From contig NZ_LMFI01000010.1 of the NCBI RefSeq assembly GCF_001426745.1, positions 1,468 to 65,467 on the forward strand: a stretch of 64,000 bases of DNA. Reading direction: 5' to 3'. Source of the DNA: Nocardioides sp. Root140 (lineage in GTDB: Bacteria > Actinomycetota > Actinomycetes > Propionibacteriales > Nocardioidaceae). Made by a program: the position numbers and the translations under genes. Shown here in pieces: positions 1 through 9,354 of this stretch (positions within the stretch are counted from its first letter, which is position 1; every line of letters begins with the position of its first letter). Below the pieces are notes generated by a model. That model searched no databases. It was given only the letters and a program-made list of their open reading frames with translations, and was not told the DNA's origin.

Positions 1-101
1 ACCAGGTCCGACAATCGGCGCTCGGTCTCAGGCTTCTTCCATCCAGCTCTCGGCATACCACCAAACTACACCGATGTGATCTTAACTGAACGGTATTGGC
101 T

Positions 102-1508
102 CTAGCCGCGCACCCAGTGGTAGTCCCACGTTTCGGAGTCCTCGTCGATGTCGAACACCGGGACCACGCGCTGGCTCCCACCCGTGAAGGTGGTGATCGT
201 CGGTCCCTGCACCGTGGTGGAGGCGATCAGGCTGCCCTCGGGGGCGATCGTGATCGGGTTCTGCTCGTCGTCAACGGACACCACGACGCCGGTCCGGGCG
301 TCGGCCAGGGCAAGATCGGTGAAGCCGTTGTCGTTGCGGAACGGCGCCGCCCGGTAGCGCCCGTCCAGGTGCTCGACACCGTCCGCGAGGGCGGCGAGCT
401 GGGCCAGGTCACCGCCGACCGGACGGGCCACGCCGGTGCCGGGCGCGACCGCGACCAAGGGGAAGCGGCTCAACGGTGCCGTGCGACCGGCCGTGGAGAA
501 CCACCACCCGGCAGAGTCGGCCAGTTCGAGCTGCATGCCACGGACCGCGCGCATCTCGGTCAGGCGCGTCCCGGACAGCCGGTACCAGCCCGGCGCCTCG
601 TCGTCCCCGCGACGCAGGAGGCCCGACGGGTCCTGGAGCTCGAGTCCGTCGACCGCGCCACGCACCGGGCTCTCGCGACCGTCCCTGCCCACGAGCACCA
701 GGCCGGTCCCCCGGTCGACGAGCGCGGAGCGGCCCACGACACCGAGTACCGTGCCCTGTTCCCGGCCGACGCCGTCCAGCTCAGCCGAGGTGTCGCCGAG
801 CCGGAGGCTCCCCTCCACGGAGGTCGCGGCCGTGTGACCGTCCGCCGAGAAGCTGATCTCCTCGAGGTCGTCGGTCGGCAGCTCGACCGGCGTCGCGATC
901 GGCTTGTCGAGGCGGAGGGCGACCAACGCCCCGTCCTCGTGCCGTTCGAGCACCATCAGGTCACCGGTGCGCGCGACCACCTCGGCGGGCCCACCGACCG
1001 GGGTGTCGACCGTCTCCGTGTCGCCCGTGAGCACGTCCTGCACCGAGACGAGCTCCTCCGGCCCGGGCTCGTCGGACGCCGCGGACCCGTCGGACGCATC
1101 ACCCTGCGTCTCGGTGCGCACGGCCAGGCGCTGGCCGTCCTCCAGCCGTGACGGGTCTCCGTCCAGTCCGTGGATCGTGTCGACGGAGCCCTCGGAGAGA
1201 TCGAGGTTCCAGATCGTGTCGTCCCCGAAGAAGCTGACCGTCCCCGGCACCGCCTGCCGGATCACCGCGTGCTCGGGCAGCGTCACCTCGTCGACGACCG
1301 TGCTCTCCCGGTCGACGACGTACGCCGTCCGGCCGCCGTGCACCACGGCGTACGTCGTGTGGCCGGCGCCGACTCCCTGTCCGGCCGTCACGACCGGACG
1401 GCCGGGGTCGCCGCACGCGCAGGCGGGCTCGTCACCCGTGCACGCGACGACGCCGAGCAGCGCCCCCACCACCGTCAGTCGGGTCCCGAGAAGCGTCAGA
1501 GAATTCAT
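102..1508 (-). CDS. Putative secreted lipoprotein, repeat-rich (beta-propeller-like)
   Basis: I do not recognise the family. The chosen ATG gives a short positively weak N-terminus, a hydrophobic stretch and a lipobox-like VVAC at about residues 15-18, so export and lipidation are likely. An upstream in-frame start would add 20 residues in front of the signal, which is less plausible. The mature part is full of short strands of the type TTYAVVHGGRTAYVVD and recurring turns, like WD/YVTN beta-propellers, with no catalytic motif. It is about 468 residues long. It stands alone on the minus strand. The role is unknown; a surface-exposed binding protein is only a guess. Confidence 0.6.
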   Translation of the reverse strand: MNSLTLLGTRLTVVGALLGVVACTGDEPACACGDPGRPVVTAGQGVGAGHTTYAVVHGGRTAYVVDRESTVVDEVTLPEHAVIRQAVPGTVSFFGDDTIWNLDLSEGSVDTIHGLDGDPSRLEDGQRLAVRTETQGDASDGSAASDEPGPEELVSVQDVLTGDTETVDTPVGGPAEVVARTGDLMVLERHEDGALVALRLDKPIATPVELPTDDLEEISFSADGHTAATSVEGSLRLGDTSAELDGVGREQGTVLGVVGRSALVDRGTGLVLVGRDGRESPVRGAVDGLELQDPSGLLRRGDDEAPGWYRLSGTRLTEMRAVRGMQLELADSAGWWFSTAGRTAPLSRFPLVAVAPGTGVARPVGGDLAQLAALADGVEHLDGRYRAAPFRNDNGFTDLALADARTGVVVSVDDEQNPITIAPEGSLIASTTVQGPTITTFTGGSQRVVPVFDIDEDSETWDYHWVRG

Positions 1509-1557
1509 GGGGGTACGACGTACGACGAGCAGGGGCGGTTCCGTGGCCGGACACGAC

Positions 1558-1593
1558 ACGGCCCCCACCCGGTGCTCGCCGGGCGGGGGCCGT
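1558..1593 (-). terminator. Hairpin terminator below the serine protease gene
   Basis: Arms acggccccc and gggggccgt pair perfectly, with further GC pairing inside the loop. It lies 16 bases past the stop of the protease gene and before the lipoprotein start, so it most likely ends the protease transcript. Confidence 0.6.
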
Positions 1594-1609
1594 GACGTGG
1601 GTCAGCGGG

Positions 1610-2506
1610 TCAGAGCACGGGCTCGAACGGCTCGGTGCCGGGGACCAGCCGCAGGCCCGGGATCCCCGAGTGCTGCTGCGCATACGCAAGCTCGCGGGAC
1701 AGGTCGCCGATGTTGTTCGACAACGGCAGCGGCGCCAGACCGAGCGTGGAGAGCGTGCCGACCGCCTTGCCCTGCGCGTCGAGGAACGCGCTGCCCGAGT
1801 CACCGGGGACACCGGGGGTCAGCGTGTAGAGCGGGTGCGACCAGCCACCGTCGGCAGCATCGTCGCCGAGGCTGATCCCGGTCTTGGGCGAGAGCAGGGT
1901 GATGCCGCCTCGCAGGCTGGAGTTGCCGTAGGAATAGACCTTGTCACCGGTTGCGGTGCCGGTGGTGTTGATGCCGACCGGGCCGCCCCAGAACGGCACC
2001 GACGGGTTCACCTTGGCCACGTCGGGGGCGCTCACCTTGACCAGTGCCAGGTCGTTGTAGGCACACGTGTTGGCGTTTGTCTCCCCCACGGCGTGCATCG
2101 TGTTCCAACTGCTGTAGGCGATCGTTCCGGTGCCCACCTGGGTGCCCTCGGAGATCAGGCTGCCCCCCTCGTTGAAGGTGACCTTGGTGCCCAGTGGAAG
2201 GGTCCCGGCGTCGCAGCCGTTGGTGTCGGTGGCCTCGCCGGTGCCCGAGCAGTGGGCGGCCTGGCCGAGATAGACGTTGCCGGCGTCGTCGGTGAAGACG
2301 AAGTTGGCGGTGCACTGGCCGCCCGACGTGTAGGTCTGGACGCCGGGGTGGATCGCGGCGGTCTCCGCCGGGGCCCAGGCCTGGGCGGTGGCCGCAGAGG
2401 TGGCCGCCTGGGCAGGCATCACGGTGACCGCCAGGGCGACGGTGCTGGCTGCTGCGACTGCGCCGACCATCAGGCGAGTCGGGGTGAACTTCGGGGTGAA
2501 ACGCAT
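1610..2506 (-). CDS. Secreted trypsin-like (S1 family) serine protease
   Basis: A 298-residue protein with an N-terminal signal peptide (basic start, hydrophobic residues about 12-30, AQA cleavage-like site near 32-35). The S1 catalytic triad is visible: His85 in QAAHCSG, Asp152 in YNDLALVKV and Ser237 in GVPGDSGSAFL. Cysteines at 65, 86, 98 and 148 could form two disulfides, which suits an extracellular enzyme. The length matches small bacterial trypsin or streptogrisin-like proteases without added domains. The residues that set specificity cannot be assigned by eye, so the substrate is unknown. It is transcribed alone, with hairpins on both sides. Confidence 0.85.
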   Translation of the reverse strand: MRFTPKFTPTRLMVGAVAAASTVALAVTVMPAQAATSAATAQAWAPAETAAIHPGVQTYTSGGQCTANFVFTDDAGNVYLGQAAHCSGTGEATDTNGCDAGTLPLGTKVTFNEGGSLISEGTQVGTGTIAYSSWNTMHAVGETNANTCAYNDLALVKVSAPDVAKVNPSVPFWGGPVGINTTGTATGDKVYSYGNSSLRGGITLLSPKTGISLGDDAADGGWSHPLYTLTPGVPGDSGSAFLDAQGKAVGTLSTLGLAPLPLSNNIGDLSRELAYAQQHSGIPGLRLVPGTEPFEPVL

Positions 2507-2571
2507 GAGATGCGTCCTCCAGTCGGTGTGTGGGAGTCACTGCACCAACGACCCCCGGCCCGAAATGGTTA

Positions 2572-2603
2572 CGACCCCATGGCCCGATCGGGCCATGGGG
2601 TCG
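2572..2603 (-). terminator. Perfect 32-bp palindrome, moeZ terminator
   Basis: Arm cgaccccatggcccga is followed directly by its exact reverse complement. It lies 15 bases past the moeZ stop and upstream of the protease start, so it probably ends moeZ transcription. No U-tract follows, as is common in actinobacteria. Confidence 0.65.
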
Positions 2604-2617
2604 CTGGGGTCGACCGG

Positions 2618-3835
2618 TCAGTAGGTCGGCTGGCTGGGGTCGATCTGGTTGACCCAGGCCACCACGCCACCACCGACGTGCACGGCGTTCTCGTAGCCGG
2701 CACCCTTGACGATCGCCAGGCACTCGGCCGACCGGACGCCGGACTTGCAGTGCAGCACGATCTGCTTGTCGGAGGGCAGCTGCTCGAGCGCGTTGCCGTT
2801 GAGGAACTCGCCCTTCGGGATCAGCACCGCGCCGGGGATGTTGTTGATCTCGGCCTCGTTGGGCTCGCGGACGTCGACCAGCAGGAAGTCGGCGCCGCCG
2901 CTCTCCTTCTCCTTGATCATGTGCTCGAGCTGGGTCACCGAGATCGTCGAGCCGACGGCAGCGTCGGCCGCCTCCTCGGAGATCGCGCCGCAGAACGCGT
3001 CGTAGTCGATCAGCTCGGTCACGGTGGCGTTCTCGCCGCAGAGCGCACAGTTGGGGTCCTTGCGGACCTTCAGCTTGCGGTACTCCATCTCGAGTGCGTC
3101 GTAGATCATCAGCTTGCCGACCAGCGGGTCGCCGATGCCGGTGAGCAGCTTGATGCCCTCGTTGACCTGGATCGAGCCGATCGCGGCGCAGAGCACGCCG
3201 AGGACGCCGCCCTCGGCGCACGACGGGACCATGCCCGGCGGCGGGGGCTCGGGGTAGAGGCAGCGGTAGCAGGGCGCCTCGGCCGACGTGCCGTCCTCCT
3301 TGACCGCGTGCGGCCAGAAGACGGACGCCTGGCCGTCGAAGCGGTAGATCGACCCCCACACGTAGGGAATCTTCAGGAAGTACGCCGCGTCGTTGACCAT
3401 GTAGCGCGTGGCGAAGTTGTCGGTGCCGTCGAGGATCAGGTCGTAGCCCTCGAAGACGCCGAGCACGTTGTCGTTGTCGAGGCGGCCCTCGTGGATGACC
3501 ACGTTGACGTGCGGGTTGATCTCCTTGATGGAGTCACGCGCCGACTCGGACTTCGGACGACCGATGTCGGACTGGCCGTGGATGACCTGGCGCTGGAGGT
3601 TCGACTCGTCGACCTCGTCGAACTCCGCGATGCCGATCGTGCCGACACCGGCGGCGGCGAGGTAGAGCATCGCCGGCGAGCCGAGGCCGCCGGCGCCGAT
3701 GACGAGCACCTTGGCGTTCTTGAGGCGCTTCTGCCCGGACATGCCGACGTCGGGAATGATCAGGTGCCGGCTGTAGCGGCGGACCTCGTCGATGGTCAGC
3801 TCGGGGGCTGGCTCCACGAGCGCGGGATAGGACAC
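2618..3835 (-). CDS. moeZ: Adenylyltransferase/sulfurtransferase MoeZ
   Basis: A 405-residue MoeBR-type protein: an E1-like ThiF/MoeB domain (residues about 12-250) fused to a C-terminal rhodanese domain (about 295-395). Seen directly: nucleotide motif GAGGLGSP at 48-55, adenylation-site DESNLQRQ near 76-83, zinc cysteine pairs CYRC (189-192) and CALC (263-266), and the rhodanese active Cys363 in HCKSGVR. Family knowledge: it adenylates, then thiocarboxylates small ubiquitin-like sulfur carriers for molybdopterin, thiamine, cysteine or tRNA thiolation. The GTG start was chosen because a GAGGAG ribosome site sits just before it; the frame stays open about 680 bases further upstream but that stretch does not look like coding sequence. 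It is the orthologue, by position, of Rv3206c. Confidence 0.93.
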   Translation of the reverse strand: MSYPALVEPAPELTIDEVRRYSRHLIIPDVGMSGQKRLKNAKVLVIGAGGLGSPAMLYLAAAGVGTIGIAEFDEVDESNLQRQVIHGQSDIGRPKSESARDSIKEINPHVNVVIHEGRLDNDNVLGVFEGYDLILDGTDNFATRYMVNDAAYFLKIPYVWGSIYRFDGQASVFWPHAVKEDGTSAEAPCYRCLYPEPPPPGMVPSCAEGGVLGVLCAAIGSIQVNEGIKLLTGIGDPLVGKLMIYDALEMEYRKLKVRKDPNCALCGENATVTELIDYDAFCGAISEEAADAAVGSTISVTQLEHMIKEKESGGADFLLVDVREPNEAEINNIPGAVLIPKGEFLNGNALEQLPSDKQIVLHCKSGVRSAECLAIVKGAGYENAVHVGGGVVAWVNQIDPSQPTY

Positions 3836-4079
3836 GGGGACTCTCCTCGGACGGCAATTGTGCTGACACCGGTGCAACGCAACGTACGACGTCCATGTTC
3901 CCTGCGGCCGGGTCCGAGCCCGGTCACGTCCCGTCATCCGGACGGGGACGAAACAACAAATTTTGCGCCAGCCTCTTGCGTAGACGACAAGAAAAGGACG
4001 AATGTCCTCTTTGGATCGTTGGTCCCGTCCGCACTCCTGCCGTCGGCAGGAACGGATGCTCCCATCGAAAGGCAGACAC

Positions 4080-6344
4080 GTGAAGAAATTGGCACCCGGC
4101 CTCCTGGCCGGAACCGCCGCGCTGGCGTTGAGCATGACCATGCTCCCCACCGGCACAGCCGCACCGAGTCCCAGCCCACAGGCATCTGACTCGAGCGCGA
4201 AGACCAAGCACGACAACCGCCCGGGGCCCAAGACCCGCGAGCAGACGAAGCAGCGCCAGAAGGCGCTGGCCATGCTCAGCAACGGCACCGCCACCCTCCG
4301 GAAACAGCCCGGCGGCGGCGCCACGGTCGACCTCGGCAACGGCGAGTTCGTCGAGTTCCCGGTCGAGAAGGAGGACAAGGTCTTCACGGTCCTCGCCGAG
4401 TTCGGCACCGAGGGGTCCGGCCGCTTCGGCCGCACCCCCGGCCCACTCCACAACGCGATTCCCGAGCCGGACCGCGCCCTGGACAACTCCACTGTCTGGG
4501 CACCGGACTTCAACCAGGCCCACTACGAGGAGATGTTCAACGGCGACGGCGAGTCGTTCAAGAACTACTACTCCCAACTCTCCAGCGGCCGCTACACCGC
4601 GACCAACACGGTCAGCAACTGGGTCACGGTGCCCGGCAACGCGTCGTCGTACGGCGACAACGCGATCGAGGACGACGGCGGCTCGTGGGCCTTCATCCAG
4701 GACAGCCTCAACGCGTGGTACGCCGACCAAGTGGCCGCAGGCAGGACCACCGCGGAGATCGACGCCTACCTCGCGCAGTTCGACGAGTGGGACCGCTACG
4801 ACTTCGACGGTGACGGCGACTTCAACGAGGCCGACGGCTACCTCGACCACTTCCAGGCCGTGCACGCCGGCGAGGGCGAGGAGGCCGGGGCCGACCCCGA
4901 CGCCATCTGGTCGCACCGCTGGTTCGTCAACGCCACCGACTACGGCGTGACCGGCCCGACCGTGGGCAGCACGCCCAACCTGTACGGCGGCGCCCGGATC
5001 GGCGACTCGAAGTACTTCGTCGGCGACTACACCGTCGAGCCGGAGAACGGCGGCCTCGGCGTCTTCGCGCACGAGTTCGGCCACGACCTCGGCCTGCCCG
5101 ACTACTACGACACCGCCGGCGGCGAGAACGGCACCGCGTTCTGGACGCTGATGTCCTCGGGCTCCTGGCTCGGGCACGGCGGCGACGCGGACGGCATCGG
5201 CAACACCCCCGGCCTGATGGGTCCGGAGGAGAAGCTCTACCTGGGTTGGCTCGACTACTCCGAGGTCAGTCCCGGGGAGTCGGCCTCGATCGGCCTCGGC
5301 CCGTCGCAGCACACCTACGACGGCCAGGACCAGGCGATCAAGGTGAACCTGCCCGACGCCTCGGTGACCAACGCCTACACGACGCCTCCCGAGGGTGCCC
5401 ACGCCTGGTACTCCGGACGCGCCGACCAGCTGAACAACACGTTGACCCGCGAGGTGCCGGCCGCGTCACGCGTCTCCGTCTCCGCCAGCTCGTGGTACCA
5501 GATCGAGTCCGGCTACGACTACCTCTACGCGGAGTACTCGCTCGACAACGGCGCGACGTGGACGCAGCTCGGGAGGCCCCTCACCGGCAACTCGAAGGAC
5601 TGGGCCAGCCTGAAGTTCGCCTACTCGGCCAACGGACAGGCTTCGTTGTTCCGGTTCCGCTACCAGACCGACGGCGGCGTCAACGAGGCCGGCGCGTTCA
5701 TCGACCAGGTCTCGATCAAGGCCGGGAAGGCCTACTCGTTCGACGACGGCGCCGAGGCCGGCGACAACGGTTGGACCGTGAAGGGCTGGTCGGTCTCCAC
5801 CGGCACGGAGACCAAGAGCTCCACCCGTTACTACCTGCTCGAGAACCGTGCGTACGTCGGCTACGACGCCACACTGCAGGTCGGTCCCTACCAGTTCTCC
5901 GAGGGCGTCACGCGCCCGAACTGGGTCGAGCACTTCCCGTTCCAGGACGGCATGCTCGTGTGGCTGGTCGACAACCGGTACACCGACAACAACGTCTCCG
6001 CCCACCCGGGCGCGGGCTATGCCTTGCCGGTGGACGCACGTCCGACGCCGATGACCTTCGGTGACGGCACCATGCCGAGCAACCGTCGCCAGCCGTTCGA
6101 CGCGACGTTCGGGCTGCAGGCCACCGACGACGTGTGCCTGCACAAGCAGGGAGCCGACGGTACGACGTACGAAGCGTGTGCGCCGTCCTCGCCGGGCATC
6201 GCCACGTTCGACGACAGCAACCCCGAGGCCTACTGGAGCGCTGCGAACCCGCAGAACTCCGTGAAGGTGGCCGGGGTCGGGGTCACTGCGACGGTGACCG
6301 CACAGCAGGGCGACGTACTGACGGTGCAGGTCGACAACCCGTGA
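4080..6344 (+). CDS. Secreted M6-family (immune inhibitor A-like) zinc metalloprotease
   Basis: About 754 residues. A signal peptide (VKKLAPGLLAGTAALALS, then AxA near residue 28) follows a GTG start with AAAGG eight bases before it. The zinc-binding HEFGH motif is at residues 331-335 in the context AHEFGHDLGLPDYYD, the M6 signature with the downstream Asp ligand. The second half carries beta-rich segments typical of the MAM/jelly-roll-like ends of immune inhibitor A proteases. Family knowledge: these are secreted endopeptidases, known as virulence factors in bacilli but common in soil actinobacteria. It is transcribed alone, divergent from moeZ, with a hairpin below it. In mycobacteria this position holds an unrelated gene, so it is a lineage-specific insertion. 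Confidence 0.88.
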   Translation: MKKLAPGLLAGTAALALSMTMLPTGTAAPSPSPQASDSSAKTKHDNRPGPKTREQTKQRQKALAMLSNGTATLRKQPGGGATVDLGNGEFVEFPVEKEDKVFTVLAEFGTEGSGRFGRTPGPLHNAIPEPDRALDNSTVWAPDFNQAHYEEMFNGDGESFKNYYSQLSSGRYTATNTVSNWVTVPGNASSYGDNAIEDDGGSWAFIQDSLNAWYADQVAAGRTTAEIDAYLAQFDEWDRYDFDGDGDFNEADGYLDHFQAVHAGEGEEAGADPDAIWSHRWFVNATDYGVTGPTVGSTPNLYGGARIGDSKYFVGDYTVEPENGGLGVFAHEFGHDLGLPDYYDTAGGENGTAFWTLMSSGSWLGHGGDADGIGNTPGLMGPEEKLYLGWLDYSEVSPGESASIGLGPSQHTYDGQDQAIKVNLPDASVTNAYTTPPEGAHAWYSGRADQLNNTLTREVPAASRVSVSASSWYQIESGYDYLYAEYSLDNGATWTQLGRPLTGNSKDWASLKFAYSANGQASLFRFRYQTDGGVNEAGAFIDQVSIKAGKAYSFDDGAEAGDNGWTVKGWSVSTGTETKSSTRYYLLENRAYVGYDATLQVGPYQFSEGVTRPNWVEHFPFQDGMLVWLVDNRYTDNNVSAHPGAGYALPVDARPTPMTFGDGTMPSNRRQPFDATFGLQATDDVCLHKQGADGTTYEACAPSSPGIATFDDSNPEAYWSAANPQNSVKVAGVGVTATVTAQQGDVLTVQVDNP

Positions 6345-6363
6345 CCTGAGCCGATCCATGGTG

Positions 6364-6405
6364 TCGGCCCCGTCTGCCCGGAATCCACCGGGCGGGCGGG
6401 GCCGA
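6364..6405 (+). terminator. Terminator of the M6 protease gene
   Basis: An 18-bp stem (tcggccccgtctgcccgg against its partner, two G-T pairs) with a 6-base loop, 19 bases past the protease stop. Confidence 0.75.
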
Positions 6406-6474
6406 ACTCATGAGTACGGGTAGGCTTCCGTCGGCGGGCAGGTACCGCCACCGCACCGGAACGAGGAGCATGCA

Positions 6475-7107
6475 TTGAGCAGTGGGCACGACGAACTGGG
6501 CGAGGTTCGACCCCGCGGCGGACGCATGCCGCGCAAGGCGCGTCGCGCGCAGCTTCTCGGTGCGGCGCTCGAGGTGTTCGTGGCCCAGGGCTACCACGCG
6601 GCGGCCATGGACGAGATCGCCGATCGCGCCGGTGTGTCCAAGCCCGTGCTCTACCAGCACTTTCCCGGCAAGCTCGACCTCTACCTCGCCCTGCTCGACA
6701 CGTCGTGCGAGACGATCATCGCCAACTGTCGCGCCGCACTGGAGTCCACCGACGACAACAAGCTGCGCGTCGGCGCGACCATGGCCGCCTTCTTCGAGTA
6801 CGTCTCCTCCGAGACCGGCGCGTTCCGCCTGGTCTTCGAGTCCGACCTGACCAACGAGCCCGCCGTCCGCGACCAGGTCGAGCGGGTCACCCGCGAGTGC
6901 GCCGAGATGATCGCCGGCGTGATCCACGAGGACACCGCACTCCCCGACGAGGCTTCGCACCTGCTCGCCGTGTCCCTGGTCGGCATGGCGCAGGTGAGCG
7001 CCCGCTACTGGCTCACCGACTCCTCGAGCATCGACCGCGAGGACGCCGCCAGCCTGATCGCCGGCCTGGCGTGGCGCGGCATCCGCGGTTACCCGCTCCA
7101 GGACTGA
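6475..7107 (+). CDS. TetR-family transcriptional regulator (Rv3208-like)
   Basis: A 210-residue TetR-type regulator: N-terminal helix-turn-helix at about residues 23-68, with the hallmark ALEVFVAQGYHAAAMDEIA and GVSKPVLYQHFPGK segments, then an all-helical ligand-binding and dimerisation part. TTG is used as start because GAGGAG lies 6 bases upstream and the nearby ATG is out of frame. The next gene encodes a DUF3107 protein, the same pair as Rv3208-Rv3208A in M. tuberculosis, so orthology is supported by order. Its ligand and targets are not known from the sequence; self-control or control of the DUF3107 gene is likely for the family. Confidence 0.88.
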   Translation: MSSGHDELGEVRPRGGRMPRKARRAQLLGAALEVFVAQGYHAAAMDEIADRAGVSKPVLYQHFPGKLDLYLALLDTSCETIIANCRAALESTDDNKLRVGATMAAFFEYVSSETGAFRLVFESDLTNEPAVRDQVERVTRECAEMIAGVIHEDTALPDEASHLLAVSLVGMAQVSARYWLTDSSSIDREDAASLIAGLAWRGIRGYPLQD

Positions 7108-7170
7108 CCGCCTGACTGATTGACTGAGCCAGCACCCCCGCAAGCACGCCACAGAGAGGAAGGCCCCGCC

Positions 7171-7392
7171 ATGGAGGTCAAGATCGGCATCCAGCACGCC
7201 CCACGCGAACTCGTCTTCGAGGTCGATTCAGACATCGACACCGTCGAGAAGACCATCTCGGACGCCGTCGCCGCCGATGGCGTGGTCGCGCTCACCGACA
7301 CCAAGGGCCGCCGCGTGATCGTGCCGGCCGCTCGCCTCGCGTACGTCGAGATCGGCACCGGCGTCGCCGGCCAGGTCGGGTTCCGCTCCTGA
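7171..7392 (+). CDS. DUF3107 family protein (Rv3208A-like)
   Basis: A 73-residue protein with no signal peptide or membrane segment. The pattern MEVKIGIQHAPRELVFEVD at the start and a C-terminal PAARLAYVEIGTGVAGQVGF matches DUF3107 (TB9.4 in M. tuberculosis). The ATG was chosen over an upstream TTG because AGAGAGGA precedes it. It follows the TetR gene by 63 bases and is probably co-transcribed. Function is unknown. Confidence 0.88.
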   Translation: MEVKIGIQHAPRELVFEVDSDIDTVEKTISDAVAADGVVALTDTKGRRVIVPAARLAYVEIGTGVAGQVGFRS

Positions 7393-7420
7393 CCGGAGCT
7401 TCCTGGCACGAGAGGCAGCC

Positions 7421-7690
7421 ATGGTCACCGAGACACTCTGGGCCCTGATCGGCGGCACCGTGATCGGGCTGTTCGGCAAGGCGGTCGCCCCCGGCGACCG
7501 CGACAACATCCCGCTCTGGCTCACCATCATCTGCGGCATCGCCGGTGCCGTGATCGGGTCGTGGGCCTACGGGCAGTTCTTCCCGCAGGCCACCCCCGGC
7601 GTCGACTGGTGGCGACACGGCTGGCAGGTCGCCGTCGCGGCGATCCTGGTCATCATCGCCGCCGGGTTCACCGGCCGCCGCCGCCCCTGA
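7421..7690 (+). CDS. Small integral membrane protein, GlsB/YeaQ-like
   Basis: An 89-residue protein with three hydrophobic segments (about residues 6-24, 31-53 and 66-83) and Gly-rich turns such as IGGTVIGLFGKAVAPG. This resembles the GlsB/YeaQ/YmgE (transglycosylase-associated) family of small stress-linked membrane proteins. It starts 28 bases after the DUF3107 stop. Function is unknown; the family assignment rests on the general pattern only. Confidence 0.65.
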   Translation: MVTETLWALIGGTVIGLFGKAVAPGDRDNIPLWLTIICGIAGAVIGSWAYGQFFPQATPGVDWWRHGWQVAVAAILVIIAAGFTGRRRP

Positions 7691-7706
7691 CCCCCACCCC
7701 ACCAGC

Positions 7707-7776
7707 AGTAACGCGGTGTCCTTGACACTGTGCACCCCGCCGGTGGGGTGCACAGTGTCATGAACACCGCGTTACT
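7707..7776. terminator. 70-bp inverted repeat, bidirectional terminator
   Basis: Arms begin agtaacgcggtgt and end in acaccgcgttact. About 32 of 34 positions pair, including an inner perfect block ttgacactgtgcacccc-type stem with a 4-base loop. It lies between convergent genes, so it can stop transcription from both sides. Confidence 0.75.
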
Positions 7777-7788
7777 CGCGTGGGTCGG

Positions 7789-9354
7789 TCAGTCGATCGC
7801 GTTCTCGAGCGAGAGCGGGTCGTCCTTGTCCTGCTTGGCGACCGTGGTGCGCAGCTCGGTGTGCGGCATCCGCCAGACGGCGACCAGCGTGACCAAGGTG
7901 ACGAACCCGGCGACCACGAAGATGTAGCCGGTGCTGTCGCCGTACGCGTGCCGCACGATGGTCAGGATCGGCTCCGGCAGCGCGTCGAGGTCGAGCGTGC
8001 CGCCGCCGGTGGTGTCGTCGGGGACCGGCAGGCCCTCGCCCCGGAGCCCGGTGGCGATGTGGTCGCTGACCCGGGTCGAGAGGATCGCGCCGAGCACGGC
8101 GATGCCGATCGTCCCGCCGAGCGAGCGGAAGAAGCTGACCACGCCGCTGGCCGCGCCGATGTCGCGTACGTCGACCGTGTTCTGGACGACGAGCACGAGG
8201 TTCTGCATCAGCGAACCCTGGCCGAGGCCCATCAGGATCATGTAGATCGACAGGTGCCAGATCGGGGTGGTGTGGTCGGTCAGGCCCATCAGCATCAGGC
8301 CCGCGATCAGCATGACCGTGCCGGTCAGCAGGTAGGGCTTCCAGATGCCGGTGCGGGTGATCAGCTGGCCGGAGACCGTGGCGCCGACCATGCTGCCCAG
8401 GATCAGCGGCAGCATCAGCAGTCCGGCCTCGGTGGGCGTGAAGCCCTGTGCCACCTGGAAGAACTGGCTCAGGAACACCGACGTGCCGAACTGGGCGATG
8501 CCGACCGCGATGCTGGCGAAGACCGCGAGCGTGGTGGTCCTCTCGAGCAGGATCTTCGGCGGGATCAGCGGCTCGGGGTGGCGCGACTCGACCCGGATCA
8601 GGGCGAGTACGGCGACGGCCGCGGGCACCAGGAAGTAGAGGCTCTCACGCGAGACCCAGTCGAAGTTCTTGCCGGCGAACGACACCCAGACCAGCGGCAG
8701 GCTGGCGGCCACCGAGATCAGGCCGGCACCCCACCAGTCGATCTGCACCGAGCGGCGGACCTGCTGCAGGTGGAGGAACTTCTGCAGCATGCCCAGGCCG
8801 AGGATCGAGATGGGTACGGCGGCCCAGAAGCACCATCGCCAGCCGACGGTGTCGACCAGGAGTCCGCCGATGAGCGGGCCCGAGACGGTGGCGACGGCCA
8901 TCACGGCGGCCATGTAACCGCTGTAGCGACCCCGTTCGCGGGGCGGGATGATGGAGCCCATGATGGCCTGGGCCAGCGCCATCAGCCCGCCGACGCCGAG
9001 GCCCTGGAGGGCACGGGCGCCGAGCAGCTGCGGCACGTTCTGGGCGAACCCGGCGGCCAGGGAACCGAGCAGGAACACGACTCCGGAGACCTGGACGAGC
9101 AGCTTCTTGTCGAACAGGTCGGAGAGCTTGGACCAGATCGGGCTCGACACCGTCATCGCCAACAGGGTGGTGGTGACGACCCAGGTGTACTGCGTCTGGT
9201 TGCCGTGCAGGTCGCCGATGATCGTCGGCAGCGCGGTGCTGACGATCGTGGAGCTGACCATGGCCACGAAGAGCATCGACATGAGGCCGGTGAGGACCTC
9301 GAGGATCTCCTTGTGGCTCAGGTTCGGCTCGGTGCGGGCAGTGCGGTCGGTCAT
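7789..9354 (-). CDS. DHA2-family (EmrB/QacA) MFS drug exporter
   Basis: A 521-residue membrane protein with about 14 hydrophobic segments, the count of the DHA2 drug:H+ antiporters. Motif C-like SGPLIGGLL and the motif-A-like stretch SKLSDLFDKK between helices 2 and 3 are visible, as is ALPTIIGDL near helix 1. It starts with an ATG whose bases overlap the TGA of the upstream MarR gene (ATGA), so the two form an operon. MarR control of multidrug exporters is a common arrangement. Substrates cannot be told from the sequence. Confidence 0.9.
   Translation of the reverse strand: MTDRTARTEPNLSHKEILEVLTGLMSMLFVAMVSSTIVSTALPTIIGDLHGNQTQYTWVVTTTLLAMTVSSPIWSKLSDLFDKKLLVQVSGVVFLLGSLAAGFAQNVPQLLGARALQGLGVGGLMALAQAIMGSIIPPRERGRYSGYMAAVMAVATVSGPLIGGLLVDTVGWRWCFWAAVPISILGLGMLQKFLHLQQVRRSVQIDWWGAGLISVAASLPLVWVSFAGKNFDWVSRESLYFLVPAAVAVLALIRVESRHPEPLIPPKILLERTTTLAVFASIAVGIAQFGTSVFLSQFFQVAQGFTPTEAGLLMLPLILGSMVGATVSGQLITRTGIWKPYLLTGTVMLIAGLMLMGLTDHTTPIWHLSIYMILMGLGQGSLMQNLVLVVQNTVDVRDIGAASGVVSFFRSLGGTIGIAVLGAILSTRVSDHIATGLRGEGLPVPDDTTGGGTLDLDALPEPILTIVRHAYGDSTGYIFVVAGFVTLVTLVAVWRMPHTELRTTVAKQDKDDPLSLENAID

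Noticed and set aside
1592..4189. A long plus-strand open frame across the protease and moeZ genes
   Set aside because: It runs opposite two genes with clear catalytic motifs and has no domain of its own.
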